The notes beneath the pieces were generated by a model, which was not told the DNA's origin, made no database searches, and saw only the letters and a list, made by a program, of their open reading frames with translations. Below are positions 53,403 through 64,000 of a stretch of 64,000 nucleotides of DNA, one piece after another. This DNA comes from Methylococcus capsulatus (GTDB lineage Bacteria; Pseudomonadota; Gammaproteobacteria; Methylococcales; Methylococcaceae), in assembly GCF_036864975.1 (NCBI RefSeq), contig NZ_CP104311.1, forward strand, positions 2,086,001 to 2,150,000, written 5' to 3'. The translations under genes and the position numbers were made by a program. Position 1 is the first letter of the stretch; each line of letters begins with the position of its first letter.

Positions 53403-54010
53403 TGCGTGATTGGATCCGGCTTGCGGCGGTGTCCCTGACGGTCTTGTCGGCGGCAGCCGCTATGCAGGGTTGTGCCCCAGCGCCGGTCCGGCCAGGCATG
53501 CCGGACGCGGCCCGATTGGCCAGCCTCGAACGCTGGCGGCTGGAAGGTCGTGTTGCGGTGCAGACTGCGGACGACGCCTGGCAGGCCAGTTTGTCCTGGG
53601 ATCACGACGGCCGTCAGGATCGGCTGTGGATTTCCGGTCCTTTGAATCAGGGAACGGTTTCCATCGTTCTCCAGGAGGACTTGATTCTGGTCAACGAAGG
53701 CCATGGGAACGAGAGGATTTCCCGCGATCCCGAAGGGCTGCTGAAAGAAAAACTGGGCTTTTCCATTCCGCTGCAGAGGCTGCGTTACTGGGTCCTGGGG
53801 GTTGTAGCACCCGGGGATGCGGGTGAAGAGATGGAATTCTATCCGGACGGGCGCCTGAAGCACCTCAGGCAGGCGGAATGGTCGCTCGATTACGAGCGTT
53901 ATCGCAGCTGGGACCGCTTCACCTTGCCACAGAAAGTGCTGATCCAGGGGCGTTCGCTCAAGCTGAAACTGTTTGCGGACGAGTGGACTGTCGGGAATCC
54001 TCCAGCATGA
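53402..54010 (+). CDS. lolB: Outer-membrane lipoprotein receptor LolB
   Basis: A 202-residue lipoprotein that receives lipoproteins from LolA and inserts them in the outer membrane. The lipobox ends in AAMQGC (C24). The fold motifs WRLEGRVAVQTADDAW, WISGPLNQGTVSIVL and the C-terminal SWDRFTLPQKVLIQG match the family. It overlaps ispE by four bases (ATGA), as often in gammaproteobacteria. LolB would also serve BstC, which carries a lipoprotein signal. Confidence 0.93.
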   Translation: MRDWIRLAAVSLTVLSAAAAMQGCAPAPVRPGMPDAARLASLERWRLEGRVAVQTADDAWQASLSWDHDGRQDRLWISGPLNQGTVSIVLQEDLILVNEGHGNERISRDPEGLLKEKLGFSIPLQRLRYWVLGVVAPGDAGEEMEFYPDGRLKHLRQAEWSLDYERYRSWDRFTLPQKVLIQGRSLKLKLFADEWTVGNPPA

Positions 54011-54858
54011 AGCCGTTTTCTCTGCGCTTGCCGGCACCGGCCAAGCTCAATCTCACCCTTCGTATCACCGGTCGCCGCCCCGACGGATACCATGATTTGC
54101 AGACGGTGTTCCAGTTCGTGGATGTGTGCGACTGGCTAGAATTCCGCTCCGATGCTTCCGGCGAAATCCGATTGCAGACTTCGCTGGCGGGGGTGCCGGA
54201 GGAACAGAACCTGATCGTCCGTGCCGCCCGCCTGCTCAAGGAATACGCGGGCGTAGCCGCCGGGGCAGACATCATCTTGGAGAAAAACCTGCCCTTGGGG
54301 GGTGGCCTGGGAGGCGGAAGCTCGGATGCAGCGACCACGCTGGTCGCGCTGAACCACTTGTGGGAGCTGGGTCTGGATCGGTACACGCTGATGAATCTCG
54401 GTTTGCGGCTGGGGGCGGATGTACCGATTTTCGTTTTCGGCCGGAGCGCCTGGGCGGAAGGGGTGGGCGAAAGGCTGCAGATCGTGGAACTGCCCGAGCC
54501 CTGGTACGTCATCGTCGTGCCACCGTGCCATGTCTCGACCGCCGAGATATTCAGTGCCCCCGATTTGACAAGAGATAACGACCCGATCACAATAACCGAC
54601 TTCCTTGCGGGATCCCATGACAATCATTGCCTGGATGCCGTCGTGCGTCGATACCCGGTAGTGGGCGAAGCGATGCGTGAGTTGGAGAAGTATTCCAGGG
54701 ATGTTCGGCTGACGGGCACGGGCGCCTGCGTTTATTCGGTCCACGGCAGTGAGGACGAAGCCAGGACCGCATGCGACGATTTGTCCCGCGACTGGGTCGT
54801 CCTTGTGACGCCTGGCCGCAACCTGTCGCCTCTGTATGAGGCGCTGAACGAACGATAG
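54007..54858 (+). CDS. ispE: 4-diphosphocytidyl-2-C-methyl-D-erythritol kinase
   Basis: A 283-residue GHMP kinase of the MEP isoprenoid pathway. The substrate loop PAPAKLNLTLRITGRRPDGYH opens the protein and the ATP loop LPLGGGLGGGSSDAAT lies near residue 98. The C-terminal VRLTGTGACVYSV is motif 3. This pathway supplies the squalene from which the cell makes the sterols handled at 6245-13874 and its hopanoids. It overlaps lolB by four bases and lies 16 bases before tRNA-Gln. Confidence 0.95.
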   Translation: MKPFSLRLPAPAKLNLTLRITGRRPDGYHDLQTVFQFVDVCDWLEFRSDASGEIRLQTSLAGVPEEQNLIVRAARLLKEYAGVAAGADIILEKNLPLGGGLGGGSSDAATTLVALNHLWELGLDRYTLMNLGLRLGADVPIFVFGRSAWAEGVGERLQIVELPEPWYVIVVPPCHVSTAEIFSAPDLTRDNDPITITDFLAGSHDNHCLDAVVRRYPVVGEAMRELEKYSRDVRLTGTGACVYSVHGSEDEARTACDDLSRDWVVLVTPGRNLSPLYEALNER

Positions 54859-54874
54859 GTTTTTTTCGCATTTT

Positions 54875-54949
54875 TGGGGCGTAGCCAAGCGGTAAGGCAC
54901 CGGGTTTTGATCCCGGCATTCCCAGGTTCGAATCCTGGCGCCCCAGCCA
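54875..54949 (+). tRNA. tRNA-Gln (anticodon TTG)
   Basis: A full cloverleaf of 75 bases with the CCA end encoded. The acceptor stem TGGGGCG pairs with CGCCCCA; the anticodon loop TTTTGAT lies at 54905-54911 with TTG at 54907-54909; the T loop is GTTCGAAT. It lies between ispE and prs as in other gammaproteobacteria. Confidence 0.96.
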
Positions 54950-54982
54950 ACTCCCTGTCTGCGTCGATATCTGGAGTGCACG

Positions 54983-55936
54983 ATGACCGACACCTCCTTC
55001 ATGGTGTTTTCGGGTAATGCAAATCTCCCCCTTGCTGAAGGCGTTGTGCGTAAGCTCAACATGCGTCTGGGCATGGCGACGGTAGGGCGGTTCAGTGACG
55101 GCGAGATCGCGGTCGAGATCGAGGAGCACGTGCGCGGACGCGAGGTGTTCGTCATCCAGCCCACTTCGCAGCCCATCAACGAGAATCTCATGGAGCTTCT
55201 CGTCATGATCGACGCTTTGCGGAGATCGTCCGCATCGGTCATCACCGCGGTCATCCCGTATTTCGGCTATGCCCGGCAGGACCGTCGCATCCGTTCGGCT
55301 CGGGTGCCGATTACCGCCAAGCTGGTGGCCAAGATGATTTGTGCCGCCGGTGCCGACCGGGTTCTCACTGTCGACCTGCATGCCGATCAGATTCAGGGGT
55401 TTTTCGACGTCCCTGTGGATAATGTCTATGCCTCGCCGATCCTGCTCGGAGACGTCTGGCGACAGAAATATCCCGATCTCATTGTGGTCTCGCCCGATGT
55501 CGGTGGCGTGGTCCGGGCCCGGGCTTTGGCCAAGCGGCTCGACGACGCCGACCTTGCCATCATTGACAAGCGCCGTCCGCGCGCGAACGAGGCGAAGGTC
55601 ATGAACATCATCGGCGATGTCCGGGGGCGGACCTGCGTCATGGTCGATGACCTCGTGGACACCGCGGGCACCTTGTGCAAGGCTGCCGGTGCCCTGAAGG
55701 AACATGGCGCCGAAAGGGTGGTGGCGTACTGTACCCATCCGGTACTTTCCGGTCCGGCCGTCGACAACATCGAGGCATCGATGCTGGACGAACTGGTGGT
55801 GACCGACACGATTCCCCTGCAGGAGCGTGCGCGGGCCTGTAATAGAATCCGGCAATTGACCATTGCCGAAATGCTGGCGGAAACGATCCGCCGGATCGCC
55901 ATGGGGGAATCGGTCAGTTCACTGTACGTGGATTGA
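54983..55936 (+). CDS. prs: Ribose-phosphate pyrophosphokinase
   Basis: A 317-residue enzyme making PRPP from ribose 5-phosphate and ATP. Key motifs: the flexible-loop region [16 protein letters not shown] near residue 95, the metal/PPi signature [12 protein letters not shown] near 131 and the PRPP loop [13 protein letters not shown] near 223. In a RuMP methanotroph it draws on the pentose phosphates made by Gnd. GGAG at 54971-54974 precedes the ATG. Confidence 0.97.
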   Translation: MTDTSFMVFSGNANLPLAEGVVRKLNMRLGMATVGRFSDGEIAVEIEEHVRGREVFVIQPTSQPINENLMELLVMIDALRRSSASVITAVIPYFGYARQDRRIRSARVPITAKLVAKMICAAGADRVLTVDLHADQIQGFFDVPVDNVYASPILLGDVWRQKYPDLIVVSPDVGGVVRARALAKRLDDADLAIIDKRRPRANEAKVMNIIGDVRGRTCVMVDDLVDTAGTLCKAAGALKEHGAERVVAYCTHPVLSGPAVDNIEASMLDELVVTDTIPLQERARACNRIRQLTIAEMLAETIRRIAMGESVSSLYVD

Positions 55937-55985
55937 TCGCGGTCCTCGTTTTTCAATATCTGCTAAGAGTATTTTGGAGAAAGAG

Positions 55986-56594
55986 ATGGTAGGCAGTTTC
56001 GTATTCGAAGCCGAATTGCGCGATCAATTGGGCAAAGGCGCGTCCCGTCGCCTGCGCCATGCGGGTAAGGTTCCCGCGGTGCTTTACGGAGGCGGCGGTG
56101 AGCCGGTGTCGCTGTTGCTGGATCATCACAAGGTCGTCAAAAACCTGGAAAACGAGGCCACTTACTCGCATGTGCTGACGATCCGTTTCAATGGTCGAGA
56201 AGAAAGCGCCATTTTGAAAGCCGTGCAGCGCCATCCGGCCAAAGCGATCGTGATGCACCTGGATTTTCAGCGTGTCAGCGCGGTGGAGAAGATCCGCGTT
56301 CATGTGCCGCTTCACTTCATCAACCAGGAGTCTTCGGTAGGGGTCAAGAAAGGTGGCGTGGTTTCCCATAGTATGGTGGATGTGGAAGTCGACTGCTTCC
56401 CCCAGGATCTGCCCGAGTATATCGAGGTCGATCTCGCGCAGGTAGACATCGGGGATATCGTGCATTTGTCGGATTTGAAGCTTCCCTCAGGCGTCGAAAT
56501 CCACGCGCTTGGGCAAGGTGCCGGCCATGACCTTCCGGTCGCGTCCGTGCATGCGCCGCGTACTGCAGAAGGTGGTGAAAGCGCAGCCGATTGA
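55986..56594 (+). CDS. rplY: 50S ribosomal protein L25 (CTC form)
   Basis: A 202-residue two-domain L25. The N-terminal 5S-rRNA-binding domain (RDQLGKGASRRLRHAGKVPAV) is followed by the C-terminal TL5/CTC beta domain (FINQESSVGVKKGGVVSHSM and VDLAQVDIGDIVHLSDL). The start ATG at 55986 has GGAG about 10 bases upstream. The prs-rplY-pth order is widespread. Confidence 0.94.
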   Translation: MVGSFVFEAELRDQLGKGASRRLRHAGKVPAVLYGGGGEPVSLLLDHHKVVKNLENEATYSHVLTIRFNGREESAILKAVQRHPAKAIVMHLDFQRVSAVEKIRVHVPLHFINQESSVGVKKGGVVSHSMVDVEVDCFPQDLPEYIEVDLAQVDIGDIVHLSDLKLPSGVEIHALGQGAGHDLPVASVHAPRTAEGGESAAD

Positions 56595-56607
56595 CCGGTC
56601 GGGGCAT

Positions 56608-57171
56608 ATGGTCAGGCTGATCGTCGGTCTCGGCAACCCGGGACCTGCCTACGACAGAACCCGGCACAATGCCGGGTTCTGGTTCATCGATAGGCTGGCA
56701 GCCGCGCACGGCTGCGCATTGCGGGAAGAGTCCCGCTTTCATGGTCGAGTCGGAACGATCAAGTTGACCGAGCCCGTCCATCTTCTGGCCCCATCGACAT
56801 TCATGAACCGGAGCGGGCTCGCGGTGGCGGCAATGGCCAAGTTTTACAAGCTCGCACCCGAGCAGATCCTGGTGGTTCACGACGAACTCGACTTCGGGCC
56901 GGGAATCGTTCGCATCAAACGGGATGGTGGTCATGGCGGGCACAACGGTCTCCGTGACATCATGGCGCACCTGGGAAGCGGCGGATTTCTGCGGCTGCGG
57001 ATCGGGATCGGCCGGCCGGCCGGCTCCATGGCGGTGGCGGATTACGTGCTGGCCGCGCCGTCCGTCAGCGACCGCCAAGCCATTTCCGGAGCGATCGACA
57101 AAGCCCTGGATTGTCTGCCCGAATTGCTGGCCGGTCATATTGAACAGACGATGAACCGCCTCCACGTTTGA
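56608..57171 (+). CDS. pth: Peptidyl-tRNA hydrolase
   Basis: A 187-residue enzyme that frees tRNA from drop-off peptidyl-tRNA. The family signature VGLGNPGPAYDRTRHNAGF holds the catalytic histidine. PSTFMNRSG and VHDELDFGPG (the conserved aspartate) follow, then GGHGGHNGLRDI. It begins 13 bases after rplY. The frame is open upstream but the chosen ATG gives the family length. Confidence 0.95.
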   Translation: MVRLIVGLGNPGPAYDRTRHNAGFWFIDRLAAAHGCALREESRFHGRVGTIKLTEPVHLLAPSTFMNRSGLAVAAMAKFYKLAPEQILVVHDELDFGPGIVRIKRDGGHGGHNGLRDIMAHLGSGGFLRLRIGIGRPAGSMAVADYVLAAPSVSDRQAISGAIDKALDCLPELLAGHIEQTMNRLHV

Positions 57172-57204
57172 GGGGGTCTCGTCGAGCAGAAAAGGCGTAT
57201 TTGC

Positions 57205-57233
57205 TTGACATGAACATTAGACTCTGAAAGAAT
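57205..57233 (+). promoter_or_regulatory. Sigma-70-type promoter for the tRNA-tuf operon
   Basis: A perfect -35 box TTGACA (57205-57210) is followed after 17 bases by a weaker -10 box AAGAAT (57228-57233). The tRNA-Tyr gene begins 17 bases further on, fitting a strong stable-RNA promoter. Confidence 0.6.
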
Positions 57234-57249
57234 GTACGCTTTCTGCTTT

Positions 57250-57334
<85 letters not shown>

Positions 57335-57351
57335 TTTGGATTTTGTGGTAT

Positions 57352-57425
<74 letters not shown>

Positions 57426-57455
57426 GTGTTGTGATAGCGTGCTGAAGATCGAATT

Positions 57456-57531
<76 letters not shown>

Positions 57532-57589
57532 TCATATATCTGTAAACCGTTATTTGATTGATAAGTAGCCGAATCAGGGGTGTTGGCGG

Positions 57590-58780
<1,191 letters not shown>

Positions 58781-58821
58781 GGGGCGGGCATGCCTTGTAG
58801 GCTGCCCACTCCCGGAAATCT

Positions 58822-58897
58822 AGGTCAGTAGCTCAATTGGTAGAGCAGCGGTCTCCAAAACCGCAGGTTGGGGGTTCGAGCCCCTCCTGGCCTGCCA
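58822..58897 (+). tRNA. tRNA-Trp (anticodon CCA)
   Basis: A 76-base cloverleaf with encoded CCA. The acceptor stem AGGTCAG pairs with CTGGCCT (one G-T pair), and the anticodon CCA lies in the loop CTCCAAA. It lies between tuf and secE, as in E. coli. Confidence 0.96.
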
Positions 58898-58908
58898 CTA
58901 CATGATGC

Positions 58909-58931
58909 GGGCGCCTGTCTAAGGGGCGCCC
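58909..58931 (+). terminator. Hairpin after tRNA-Trp, probable terminator or attenuator
   Basis: GGGCGCC (58909-58915) and GGCGCCC (58925-58931) form a 7-bp stem followed by a T-rich TCTGTTGTTTT. It may end the tuf-tRNA-Trp transcript or reduce read-through into secE, 27 bases downstream. Confidence 0.65.
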
Positions 58932-58958
58932 TCTGTTGTTTTCATAACGATCCGGCGC

Positions 58959-59333
58959 ATGTCTACTCAAACTACTTCGGAGTCCGGTGCTTCCGGTCTG
59001 GATACCGTCAAGCTCGTTCTTGCGCTGGTATTTCTAGTCGCAGGCATCGTCGCATACTATTATTTCGTCGATTATTCCATCGTCTATCGTACGCTGGGAG
59101 TCGTCGGATCGGGCATTGCCGCGGCCGCTTTGATTTCGGCGACGGCCAAGGGGCGCGCGCTGCTCGAGTTTTTCCGCGAGTCGCGCATCGAGGTCCGAAA
59201 AGTGGTTTGGCCGACGAGGCAGGAGGCGGCTCAGGCTACTTTGATGGTGGTCGCGCTGGTGTTTTTCGTCGGAATTTTTCTCTGGCTGCTCGATATGCTC
59301 CTGTTTTGGGCAATCACCTCGATCACCGGATAG
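58959..59333 (+). CDS. secE: Protein translocase subunit SecE
   Basis: A 124-residue SecYEG subunit of the long three-helix type found in gammaproteobacteria. Two N-terminal helices ([19 protein letters not shown] and [16 protein letters not shown]) are followed by the essential C-terminal part: [13 protein letters not shown] and the last helix. It is paired with nusG as in almost all bacteria. Confidence 0.96.
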   Translation: MSTQTTSESGASGLDTVKLVLALVFLVAGIVAYYYFVDYSIVYRTLGVVGSGIAAAALISATAKGRALLEFFRESRIEVRKVVWPTRQEAAQATLMVVALVFFVGIFLWLLDMLLFWAITSITG

Positions 59334-59346
59334 CAAGGGGGCGATC

Positions 59347-59880
59347 GTGGCGCTACGCTGGTACGTGATCCAGGCATACTCTAATTTTGAAAACCGCGTC
59401 AAGCGCTCTCTGGAGGAGCGGATAGCCCGGGCCGGGCTGGAGCGTTATTTCGGCAAGATCCTGGTGCCAACCGAAGAGGTGCTAGAGATGCGGCAGGGCC
59501 AGCAGCGCAAAGGCGAGCGGAAATTCTTTCCGGGGTATGTCCTGGTCCAGATGGAGTTGAACGACGATACCTGGCATCTGGTGCGCGACGTTCCGCGCGT
59601 ACTGGGTTTCGTCGGGGGGACGCCAGACCATCCCGCGCCGATCAGTGATGCAGAAGCGGAAGCGATCTTGGCCCGCGTGGAGGAAGGGGTCAAGAAACCC
59701 AAGCACAAGGTGCTTTACGAGGTCGGCGAAGTTGTCCGCGTCATCGACGGCCCGTTCAAGGACTTCAATGGTGTCGTCGAGGAAGTCAATTACGAAAAGA
59801 GCAAGCTCAGAGTGTCCGTCCTGATTTTTGGACGATCCACGCCTGTAGAGCTCGAATTCGGGCAGGTCGAAAAAGGCTAA
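59347..59880 (+). CDS. nusG: Transcription termination/antitermination factor NusG
   Basis: A 177-residue RNA polymerase-associated factor. The NGN domain opens with [21 protein letters not shown] and contains [13 protein letters not shown]; the KOW domain has [22 protein letters not shown]. It couples transcription to translation and to Rho. The start is GTG at 59347, 13 bases after secE. Confidence 0.98.
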   Translation: MALRWYVIQAYSNFENRVKRSLEERIARAGLERYFGKILVPTEEVLEMRQGQQRKGERKFFPGYVLVQMELNDDTWHLVRDVPRVLGFVGGTPDHPAPISDAEAEAILARVEEGVKKPKHKVLYEVGEVVRVIDGPFKDFNGVVEEVNYEKSKLRVSVLIFGRSTPVELEFGQVEKG

Positions 59881-59978
59881 GCCAGGCATTTTTTGATAGA
59901 CGGGGCCGTGGCAGGCGCTGCGAGCCCTTTTTATTTTCGGGGAGCCGTGACAGGCGTTCGTACCCATAGGAGTCAAGA

Positions 59979-60410
59979 ATGGCAAAGAAAATAACCGGTT
60001 ACATCAAGCTTCAAGTCAAGGCCGGCGAGGCCAATCCGAGCCCGCCGGTCGGTCCAGCACTCGGCCAGCGCGGCGTCAACATCATGGAATTCTGCAAGGC
60101 ATTCAATGCCCAGACCCAGAACGTCGAGAAGGGCTTGCCGCTTCCAGTGGTCATCACGGTGTATGCGGACCGCAGTTTTACTTTCATCACCAAGACACCA
60201 CCGGCTTCTGTGCTGCTGAAGAAGGCGCTCGGGTTGAAGTCCGGAAGTTCCAAACCGAACACCGATAAGGTCGGGACGGTCACAAGGGCCCAGTTGGAAG
60301 AAATCGCCAAGATGAAGATGCCGGATTTGACGGCGGCGGACATGGACGCAGCCCTACGCACGATTGCCGGCAGCGCGGCCAGCATGGGTTTGATTGTGGA
60401 GGGGGTGTGA
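59979..60410 (+). CDS. rplK: 50S ribosomal protein L11
   Basis: A 143-residue ribosomal stalk-base protein. [25 protein letters not shown] opens the protein and the rRNA-binding C-terminal domain ([18 protein letters not shown]) closes it. The N-terminal lysines are the targets of PrmA, encoded at 45305. AGGAG (59968-59972) precedes the ATG. The 98-base leader (59881-59978) may hold the L1 autoregulation site known from E. coli, but I could not define it. Confidence 0.98.
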   Translation: MAKKITGYIKLQVKAGEANPSPPVGPALGQRGVNIMEFCKAFNAQTQNVEKGLPLPVVITVYADRSFTFITKTPPASVLLKKALGLKSGSSKPNTDKVGTVTRAQLEEIAKMKMPDLTAADMDAALRTIAGSAASMGLIVEGV

Positions 60411-61105
60411 TGGCTCGTTTGACCAAGCGGCTCAAGTCGATCAAGGACAAGGTTCAGTCTGGCAAAGTGTATCCGATCGATGAGGCGTTCGAGGTGCTGA
60501 AATCGGTCAGTTCCGTCAAGTTCGTCGAGTCGGTGGACGTTGCCGTGAATCTCGGCGTGGATCCGCGTAAATCCGATCAGGCTGTCCGCGGTGCGACCGT
60601 ACTCCCCCATGGAACCGGTAAATCGGTTCGGGTGGCGGTTTTCGCTCAGGGTGCGAATGCCGAGGCCGCCTTGGCAGCAGGGGCGGATATCGTCGGCATG
60701 GACGATCTGGGCGCCCAGGTGAAGGCTGGCGAGCTCAATTTCGACGTCGTCATCGCGGCGCCGGATGCCATGCGCGTCGTCGGCCAGTTGGGCCAGATCC
60801 TCGGTCCGCGCGGCCTGATGCCCAACCCCAAGACCGGTACCGTCACTCCGGACGTTGCTACGGCGGTCAAGAATGCGAAGGCCGGTCAGGTCCGCTACCG
60901 TACCGACAAGAAGGGCATCATTCATTGCACGATCGGCAAGATCAGCTTCGAGCCATCGGCGCTGAAGGAAAACCTGGAGGCTTTGCTGGCGGATCTGAAG
61001 AAACTCAAGCCGAGCTCTTCGAAGGGCGTGTATGTTAAGAAGATCACCGTATCTTCGACCATGGGGCCGGGCTTGACAGTTGACCAGAACACGCTGGCCG
61101 CATAA
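60410..61105 (+). CDS. rplA: 50S ribosomal protein L1
   Basis: A 231-residue L1 stalk protein. RLKSIKDKV opens it and the signature [18 protein letters not shown] lies near residue 125. The ATG at 60410 overlaps the last base of the rplK stop. L1 represses its own operon in E. coli by binding the mRNA leader. Confidence 0.98.
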   Translation: MARLTKRLKSIKDKVQSGKVYPIDEAFEVLKSVSSVKFVESVDVAVNLGVDPRKSDQAVRGATVLPHGTGKSVRVAVFAQGANAEAALAAGADIVGMDDLGAQVKAGELNFDVVIAAPDAMRVVGQLGQILGPRGLMPNPKTGTVTPDVATAVKNAKAGQVRYRTDKKGIIHCTIGKISFEPSALKENLEALLADLKKLKPSSSKGVYVKKITVSSTMGPGLTVDQNTLAA

Positions 61106-61321
61106 TCCAGCAACAAATTATCTGACTTTGGGTTGCCGGGTTTCCGGTGATCGTCAAAGACCGCAGGCGTGCCTTGAGCACTTAATCTGTCCAGCCTGCG
61201 CAGACGGTGACTGAAGCCGAGTTTCGGCGAAAGGAGCCGTTATGAGAGCCCCCGGCTTCGGTCGGGGTGGCATGGCTCTGAATGGTTTCCCAAAACTATT
61301 CAGTTTTTCTGGAGGTAACGA
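61106..61321 (+). promoter_or_regulatory. rplJ leader: probable L10(L12)4 autoregulatory site and promoter
   Basis: A 216-base leader before rplJ, conserved in position with the L10 leader of gammaproteobacteria, in which L10-L12 binds a folded mRNA region and blocks translation. Local signals: a GCCTGCGCAGACGGTGACTG segment at about 61193-61212 of the sort seen in these leaders, a hairpin GAGCCCCCGGCTTCGGTCGGGG-like region at 61245-61267, and CTGGAGG before the GTG. Assignment rests on position and these elements. Confidence 0.7.
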
Positions 61322-61849
61322 GTGGCACTGAGACTCGATGACAAGAAAGCGGTCGTCGCCGAGGTTGCAGCCGTTGCCGCCCGAGCGCACTCTGCAGTTG
61401 CGGCGGAATACCGGGGGCTGAGCGTCTCCGCTCTGACGCAACTCCGCAAGCAGGCGCGTGAATCCGGGGTTTACCTGCGTGTCGTCAAGAATACCTTGGC
61501 GCGCAAGGCCGTCGAAGGCACGAGTTTCGAGTGCATGCAGGACGGCCTGGTTGGACCCTTGATTCTCGCGTTCTCCCTTGAGGATCCGGGCTCCGCGGCC
61601 CGCATAGTCAGCGCGTTCGCCAAGACCAACGACAAGCTCGTCGTGAAGTTGGTGGCGGTCGGCGGCAAACAATATGGTCCTTCCGAGCTCGAGCGTTTGG
61701 CTTCACTGCCGAACCGCGAGCAGGCGATCAGCATGCTGATGGGCACGATGAAGGCGCCGATCGAAAAGTTCGTCCGTACCCTGGCGGAGCCGCACGCGAA
61801 GCTCGTGCGTACCGTGGCGGCGGTTCGGGATCAGAAGCAGGCCGCGTAA
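61322..61849 (+). CDS. rplJ: 50S ribosomal protein L10
   Basis: A 175-residue stalk protein that anchors L7/L12 dimers. The N-terminal rRNA-binding domain (AEYRGLSVSALTQLRKQARE, VVKNTLARKAVEGT) is followed by the helical C-terminus that binds L12. The start is GTG with GGAGG about six bases upstream. It is translated with rplL as an operon. Confidence 0.97.
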   Translation: MALRLDDKKAVVAEVAAVAARAHSAVAAEYRGLSVSALTQLRKQARESGVYLRVVKNTLARKAVEGTSFECMQDGLVGPLILAFSLEDPGSAARIVSAFAKTNDKLVVKLVAVGGKQYGPSELERLASLPNREQAISMLMGTMKAPIEKFVRTLAEPHAKLVRTVAAVRDQKQAA

Positions 61850-61888
61850 CCCGTAGGTCCGGCAGAAAGAAATTTCGGAGAAATGACA

Positions 61889-62266
61889 ATGGCAGTTTCC
61901 AAAGAAGATATCCTTGAGACTATTTCCAACATGACCGTCATGGAGATCGTGGATCTCATTTCGGCCATGGAAGAGAAGTTCGGTGTGTCTGCGGCGGCGG
62001 CAGTCGCCGTGGCGCCGGTTGCGGCGGGCGCCGCGGCACCCGCGGTCGAAGAAAAGACCGAGTTTGACGTCGTCATGACCAGCTTCGGTGCCAACAAGGT
62101 CAACGTGATCAAGGCGATTCGCGAGATCACCGGCCTGGGGCTGAAGGAAGCAAAAGACTTGGTCGAGGGTGTCCCCTCCACCGTCAAGGAAGGCATTTCC
62201 AAGGCCGAGGCAGAGGAGATCAAGAAGAAGCTGGAAGAAGCCGGCGCGGCCGTTGACGTCAAGTAA
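61889..62266 (+). CDS. rplL: 50S ribosomal protein L7/L12
   Basis: A 125-residue acidic stalk protein. The N-terminal dimer helices ([20 protein letters not shown]), the flexible Ala-rich hinge ([17 protein letters not shown]) and the factor-binding domain ([15 protein letters not shown]) are all normal. The ATG at 61889 is preferred over 61883 because GGAG at 61877-61880 is eight bases from it but only two from the other. Confidence 0.97.
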   Translation: MAVSKEDILETISNMTVMEIVDLISAMEEKFGVSAAAAVAVAPVAAGAAAPAVEEKTEFDVVMTSFGANKVNVIKAIREITGLGLKEAKDLVEGVPSTVKEGISKAEAEEIKKKLEEAGAAVDVK

Positions 62267-62311
62267 CGAAACGTTGCGCACCCGCTCCTTTTAGGAAAGA
62301 GCTTCGATTCA

Positions 62312-62336
62312 GGCTGGCAGCGTTGCGCTGCCGGCC
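62312..62336 (+). terminator. Attenuator hairpin between rplL and rpoB
   Basis: GGCTGGCAGCG and CGCTGCCGGCC form a stem of about 11 pairs with a tiny loop, 45 bases after rplL and followed by only three Ts (TTTCGG). A partial terminator at this place in E. coli sets the excess of ribosomal protein over RNA polymerase transcripts; the same role is likely here. Confidence 0.65.
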
Positions 62337-62527
62337 TTTCGGCGTTTGCGGATTGTTACGGAATCGGTTACCTTGTGGACTCCGAACATCCGTCCATGCC
62401 GTCCTCCGTATCACACGTGGCAATCCGATAACGAGCCAAGGCATATCCCCGATACTGCCGGCGCAGCCTCCCGGAGGCTTCAGGCTCACGATATTTCAAG
62501 CAAACCAAACTCAGGTCAGGAACCAAC

Positions 62528-64000
62528 ATGGCTTACTCGTTTACCGAGAAAAAACGAATTCGCAAGAGTTTCGGAAAGCGCCAGGACGTGCTGGAGGTCC
62601 CCTATCTTCTGGCGACACAGGTTGACTCGTACCGGCGGTTTTTGCAACTCGACAAGCAGCCCGCCGCCAGGAGCGACGAAGGCTTGCACGCGGCGTTGAA
62701 GTCGGTTTTCCCGATCAAGAGCCATTCCGGCAACATCGTGCTCGAATATGTGAGCTATCGCTTGGGTGATCCGGTGTTCGACGTCAAGGAATGCCAGCAG
62801 CGTGGAACCACCTATGCAGCCCCGCTCCGCGTGCTCGTCCGTCTGGTTGTCTATGACAAGGATGCGCCGGTGAGTGCCAAGGTCGTCAAGGACATCAAGG
62901 AGCAGGAGATCTACATGGGCGAAATTCCGCTCATGACCGATAACGGTACTTTCGTCATCAACGGCACGGAGCGGGTGATCGTTTCCCAGCTGCACCGGTC
63001 GCCCGGCGTGTTTTTCGACCATGACCGGGGTAAGACCCATTCTTCCGGAAAGCTGCTGTTCAATGCCAGAATCATTCCCTACCGCGGCTCCTGGCTGGAT
63101 TTCGAGTTCGACCACAAGGACTGCGTTTACGTCCGTATCGACCGGCGTCGCAAGCTGCCTGCCACGGTGCTGCTGCGTGCCCTGGGTTATGACAACGAAC
63201 AGATCATTGCTGAGTTTTTCGATACCAACCGTTTCCTGCTCACGCCCAGCGGCATACAGTTGGAATTGATTCCCGAGCGGCTGCGCGGCGATATCGCCAG
63301 CTTCGATATCCGGCTTGGCGATCAGATCGTGGTCGAGAAGGATCACCGGATCACAGCGCGTCACATCCGGATGCTGCAAAAAGAGAATGTGACTCTTCTC
63401 GATGTTCCCAAGGACTACCTGTATGGCAAGGTGCTTGCGCACAATGTCGTGGATACCTCGACGGGTGAGCTCATTGCCAAGGTGAATCAGGAGATTACAG
63501 AGGACGTCTATGCGCGCCTCGTCGCCGCAGGCATCCCTGAGATCCGTACCCTCTACGTGAACGATCTCGACCGCGGCCCATACATTTCCAACACCATGCG
63601 CATCGACCTGACCGAGACTCAGCTCGATGCCCTGGTGGAAATCTACCGCATGATGCGCCCGGGCGAACCGCCGACCAAGGAAGCCGCTCAGACTCTGTTC
63701 GAGAATCTGTTTTTCTCGGCCGAACGCTACGATCTGTCCGCCGTCGGTCGGATGAAATTCAACCGGCGCTTGGGACGGACCGATCCGACCGGCCCTGGTG
63801 TGCTGGAAAACGATGACATCATCGCGGTGCTGAAGGAGCTGATCAACATCCGCAACGGCGGGGGTACCGTCGATGATATCGACCACCTGGGCAACCGCCG
63901 CGTCCGGTCCGTGGGTGAGATGGTGGAGAACCAGTTCCGGCTCGGTCTGGTCCGGGTCGAACGGGCGGTGAAGGAGCGTCTGTCGCTACCCGATGCCGAC
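62528..64000 (+). CDS. rpoB: RNA polymerase beta subunit (5' part)
   Basis: The first 491 codons of rpoB, running off the right edge. The N-terminus [17 protein letters not shown] is typical of gammaproteobacteria. [19 protein letters not shown] and FDFEFDHKD-type protrusion/lobe segments follow, and the visible part ends in [19 protein letters not shown], before the rifampicin-region core. A 190-base leader separates it from the rplL-rpoB attenuator. Confidence 0.98.
   Translation, partial: MAYSFTEKKRIRKSFGKRQDVLEVPYLLATQVDSYRRFLQLDKQPAARSDEGLHAALKSVFPIKSHSGNIVLEYVSYRLGDPVFDVKECQQRGTTYAAPLRVLVRLVVYDKDAPVSAKVVKDIKEQEIYMGEIPLMTDNGTFVINGTERVIVSQLHRSPGVFFDHDRGKTHSSGKLLFNARIIPYRGSWLDFEFDHKDCVYVRIDRRRKLPATVLLRALGYDNEQIIAEFFDTNRFLLTPSGIQLELIPERLRGDIASFDIRLGDQIVVEKDHRITARHIRMLQKENVTLLDVPKDYLYGKVLAHNVVDTSTGELIAKVNQEITEDVYARLVAAGIPEIRTLYVNDLDRGPYISNTMRIDLTETQLDALVEIYRMMRPGEPPTKEAAQTLFENLFFSAERYDLSAVGRMKFNRRLGRTDPTGPGVLENDDIIAVLKELINIRNGGGTVDDIDHLGNRRVRSVGEMVENQFRLGLVRVERAVKERLSLPDAD

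Noticed and set aside
62516-63886. 456-codon minus-strand frame opposite rpoB
   Set aside because: Antisense shadow of rpoB, which has its conserved motifs on the plus strand.

Overview
The window reads as chromosomal DNA of a gammaproteobacterium, very probably a sterol-making methanotroph of the Methylococcus capsulatus type. Codon use is GC-rich throughout. Housekeeping gene order is gammaproteobacterial: hemA-prfA-prmC; lolB-ispE-tRNA-prs-rplY-pth; tRNA-Tyr/Gly/Thr-tuf-tRNA-Trp-secE-nusG-rplKAJL-rpoB. Positions 6245-13874 carry a bacterial sterol locus, which is rare and matches what is known from Methylococcus. No insertion sequence, phage, CRISPR array or replication origin was seen.

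Layout. 1-6000: an acyl-ACP synthetase/ACP/acyltransferase fusion, a membrane protein, a PhoU-like DUF47 protein, and a divergent RRM protein / DEAD-box helicase pair. 6245-13874: the sterol locus, all on +, with a sterol-desaturase-family protein, the three-part transporter BstA (RND pump), BstB (periplasmic binding protein) and BstC (TPR lipoprotein), then the C-4 demethylation pair SdmA (Rieske oxygenase) and SdmB (NAD(P)-dependent dehydrogenase/decarboxylase). 13852-18009: an L,D-transpeptidase that overlaps sdmB tail to tail, a dynamin-like GTPase and a repeat-built coiled-coil membrane protein. 18206-21196: gnd-zwf-phosphoesterase, the oxidative arm that can work with a RuMP cycle in formaldehyde oxidation. 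21207-36418: a mixed accessory stretch holding PatB-like lyase, CysK, peroxiredoxin, a possible HemS-like protein, a secreted nuclease plus PepSY protein, a His/Gly-rich lipoprotein, an amino-acid-dehydrogenase homologue lacking its catalytic lysine, a hibernation factor, Tex, a lipase-like lipoprotein and a spermidine-synthase-like protein. 36714-54858: uvrD, fxsA/cutA/dsbD/tlpA-like, aroQ-accB-accC-prmA, rRNA methyltransferase, hemA-prfA-prmC, and a TPR lipoprotein with lolB-ispE. 54875-64000: five tRNA genes, prs, rplY, pth, tuf and the secE-to-rpoB transcription/translation cluster; rpoB runs off the right edge.

The genes of the sterol locus appear to work together. SdmA and SdmB remove a C-4 methyl group in the cytoplasm, and BstA, BstB and BstC move sterols across the inner membrane, periplasm and to the outer membrane. 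Four-base start/stop overlaps tie bstA to bstB and sdmA to sdmB. The part of the locus with least explanation is the di-iron desaturase/hydroxylase homologue at its head. Identifications rest on reading motifs and context; no database search was run.
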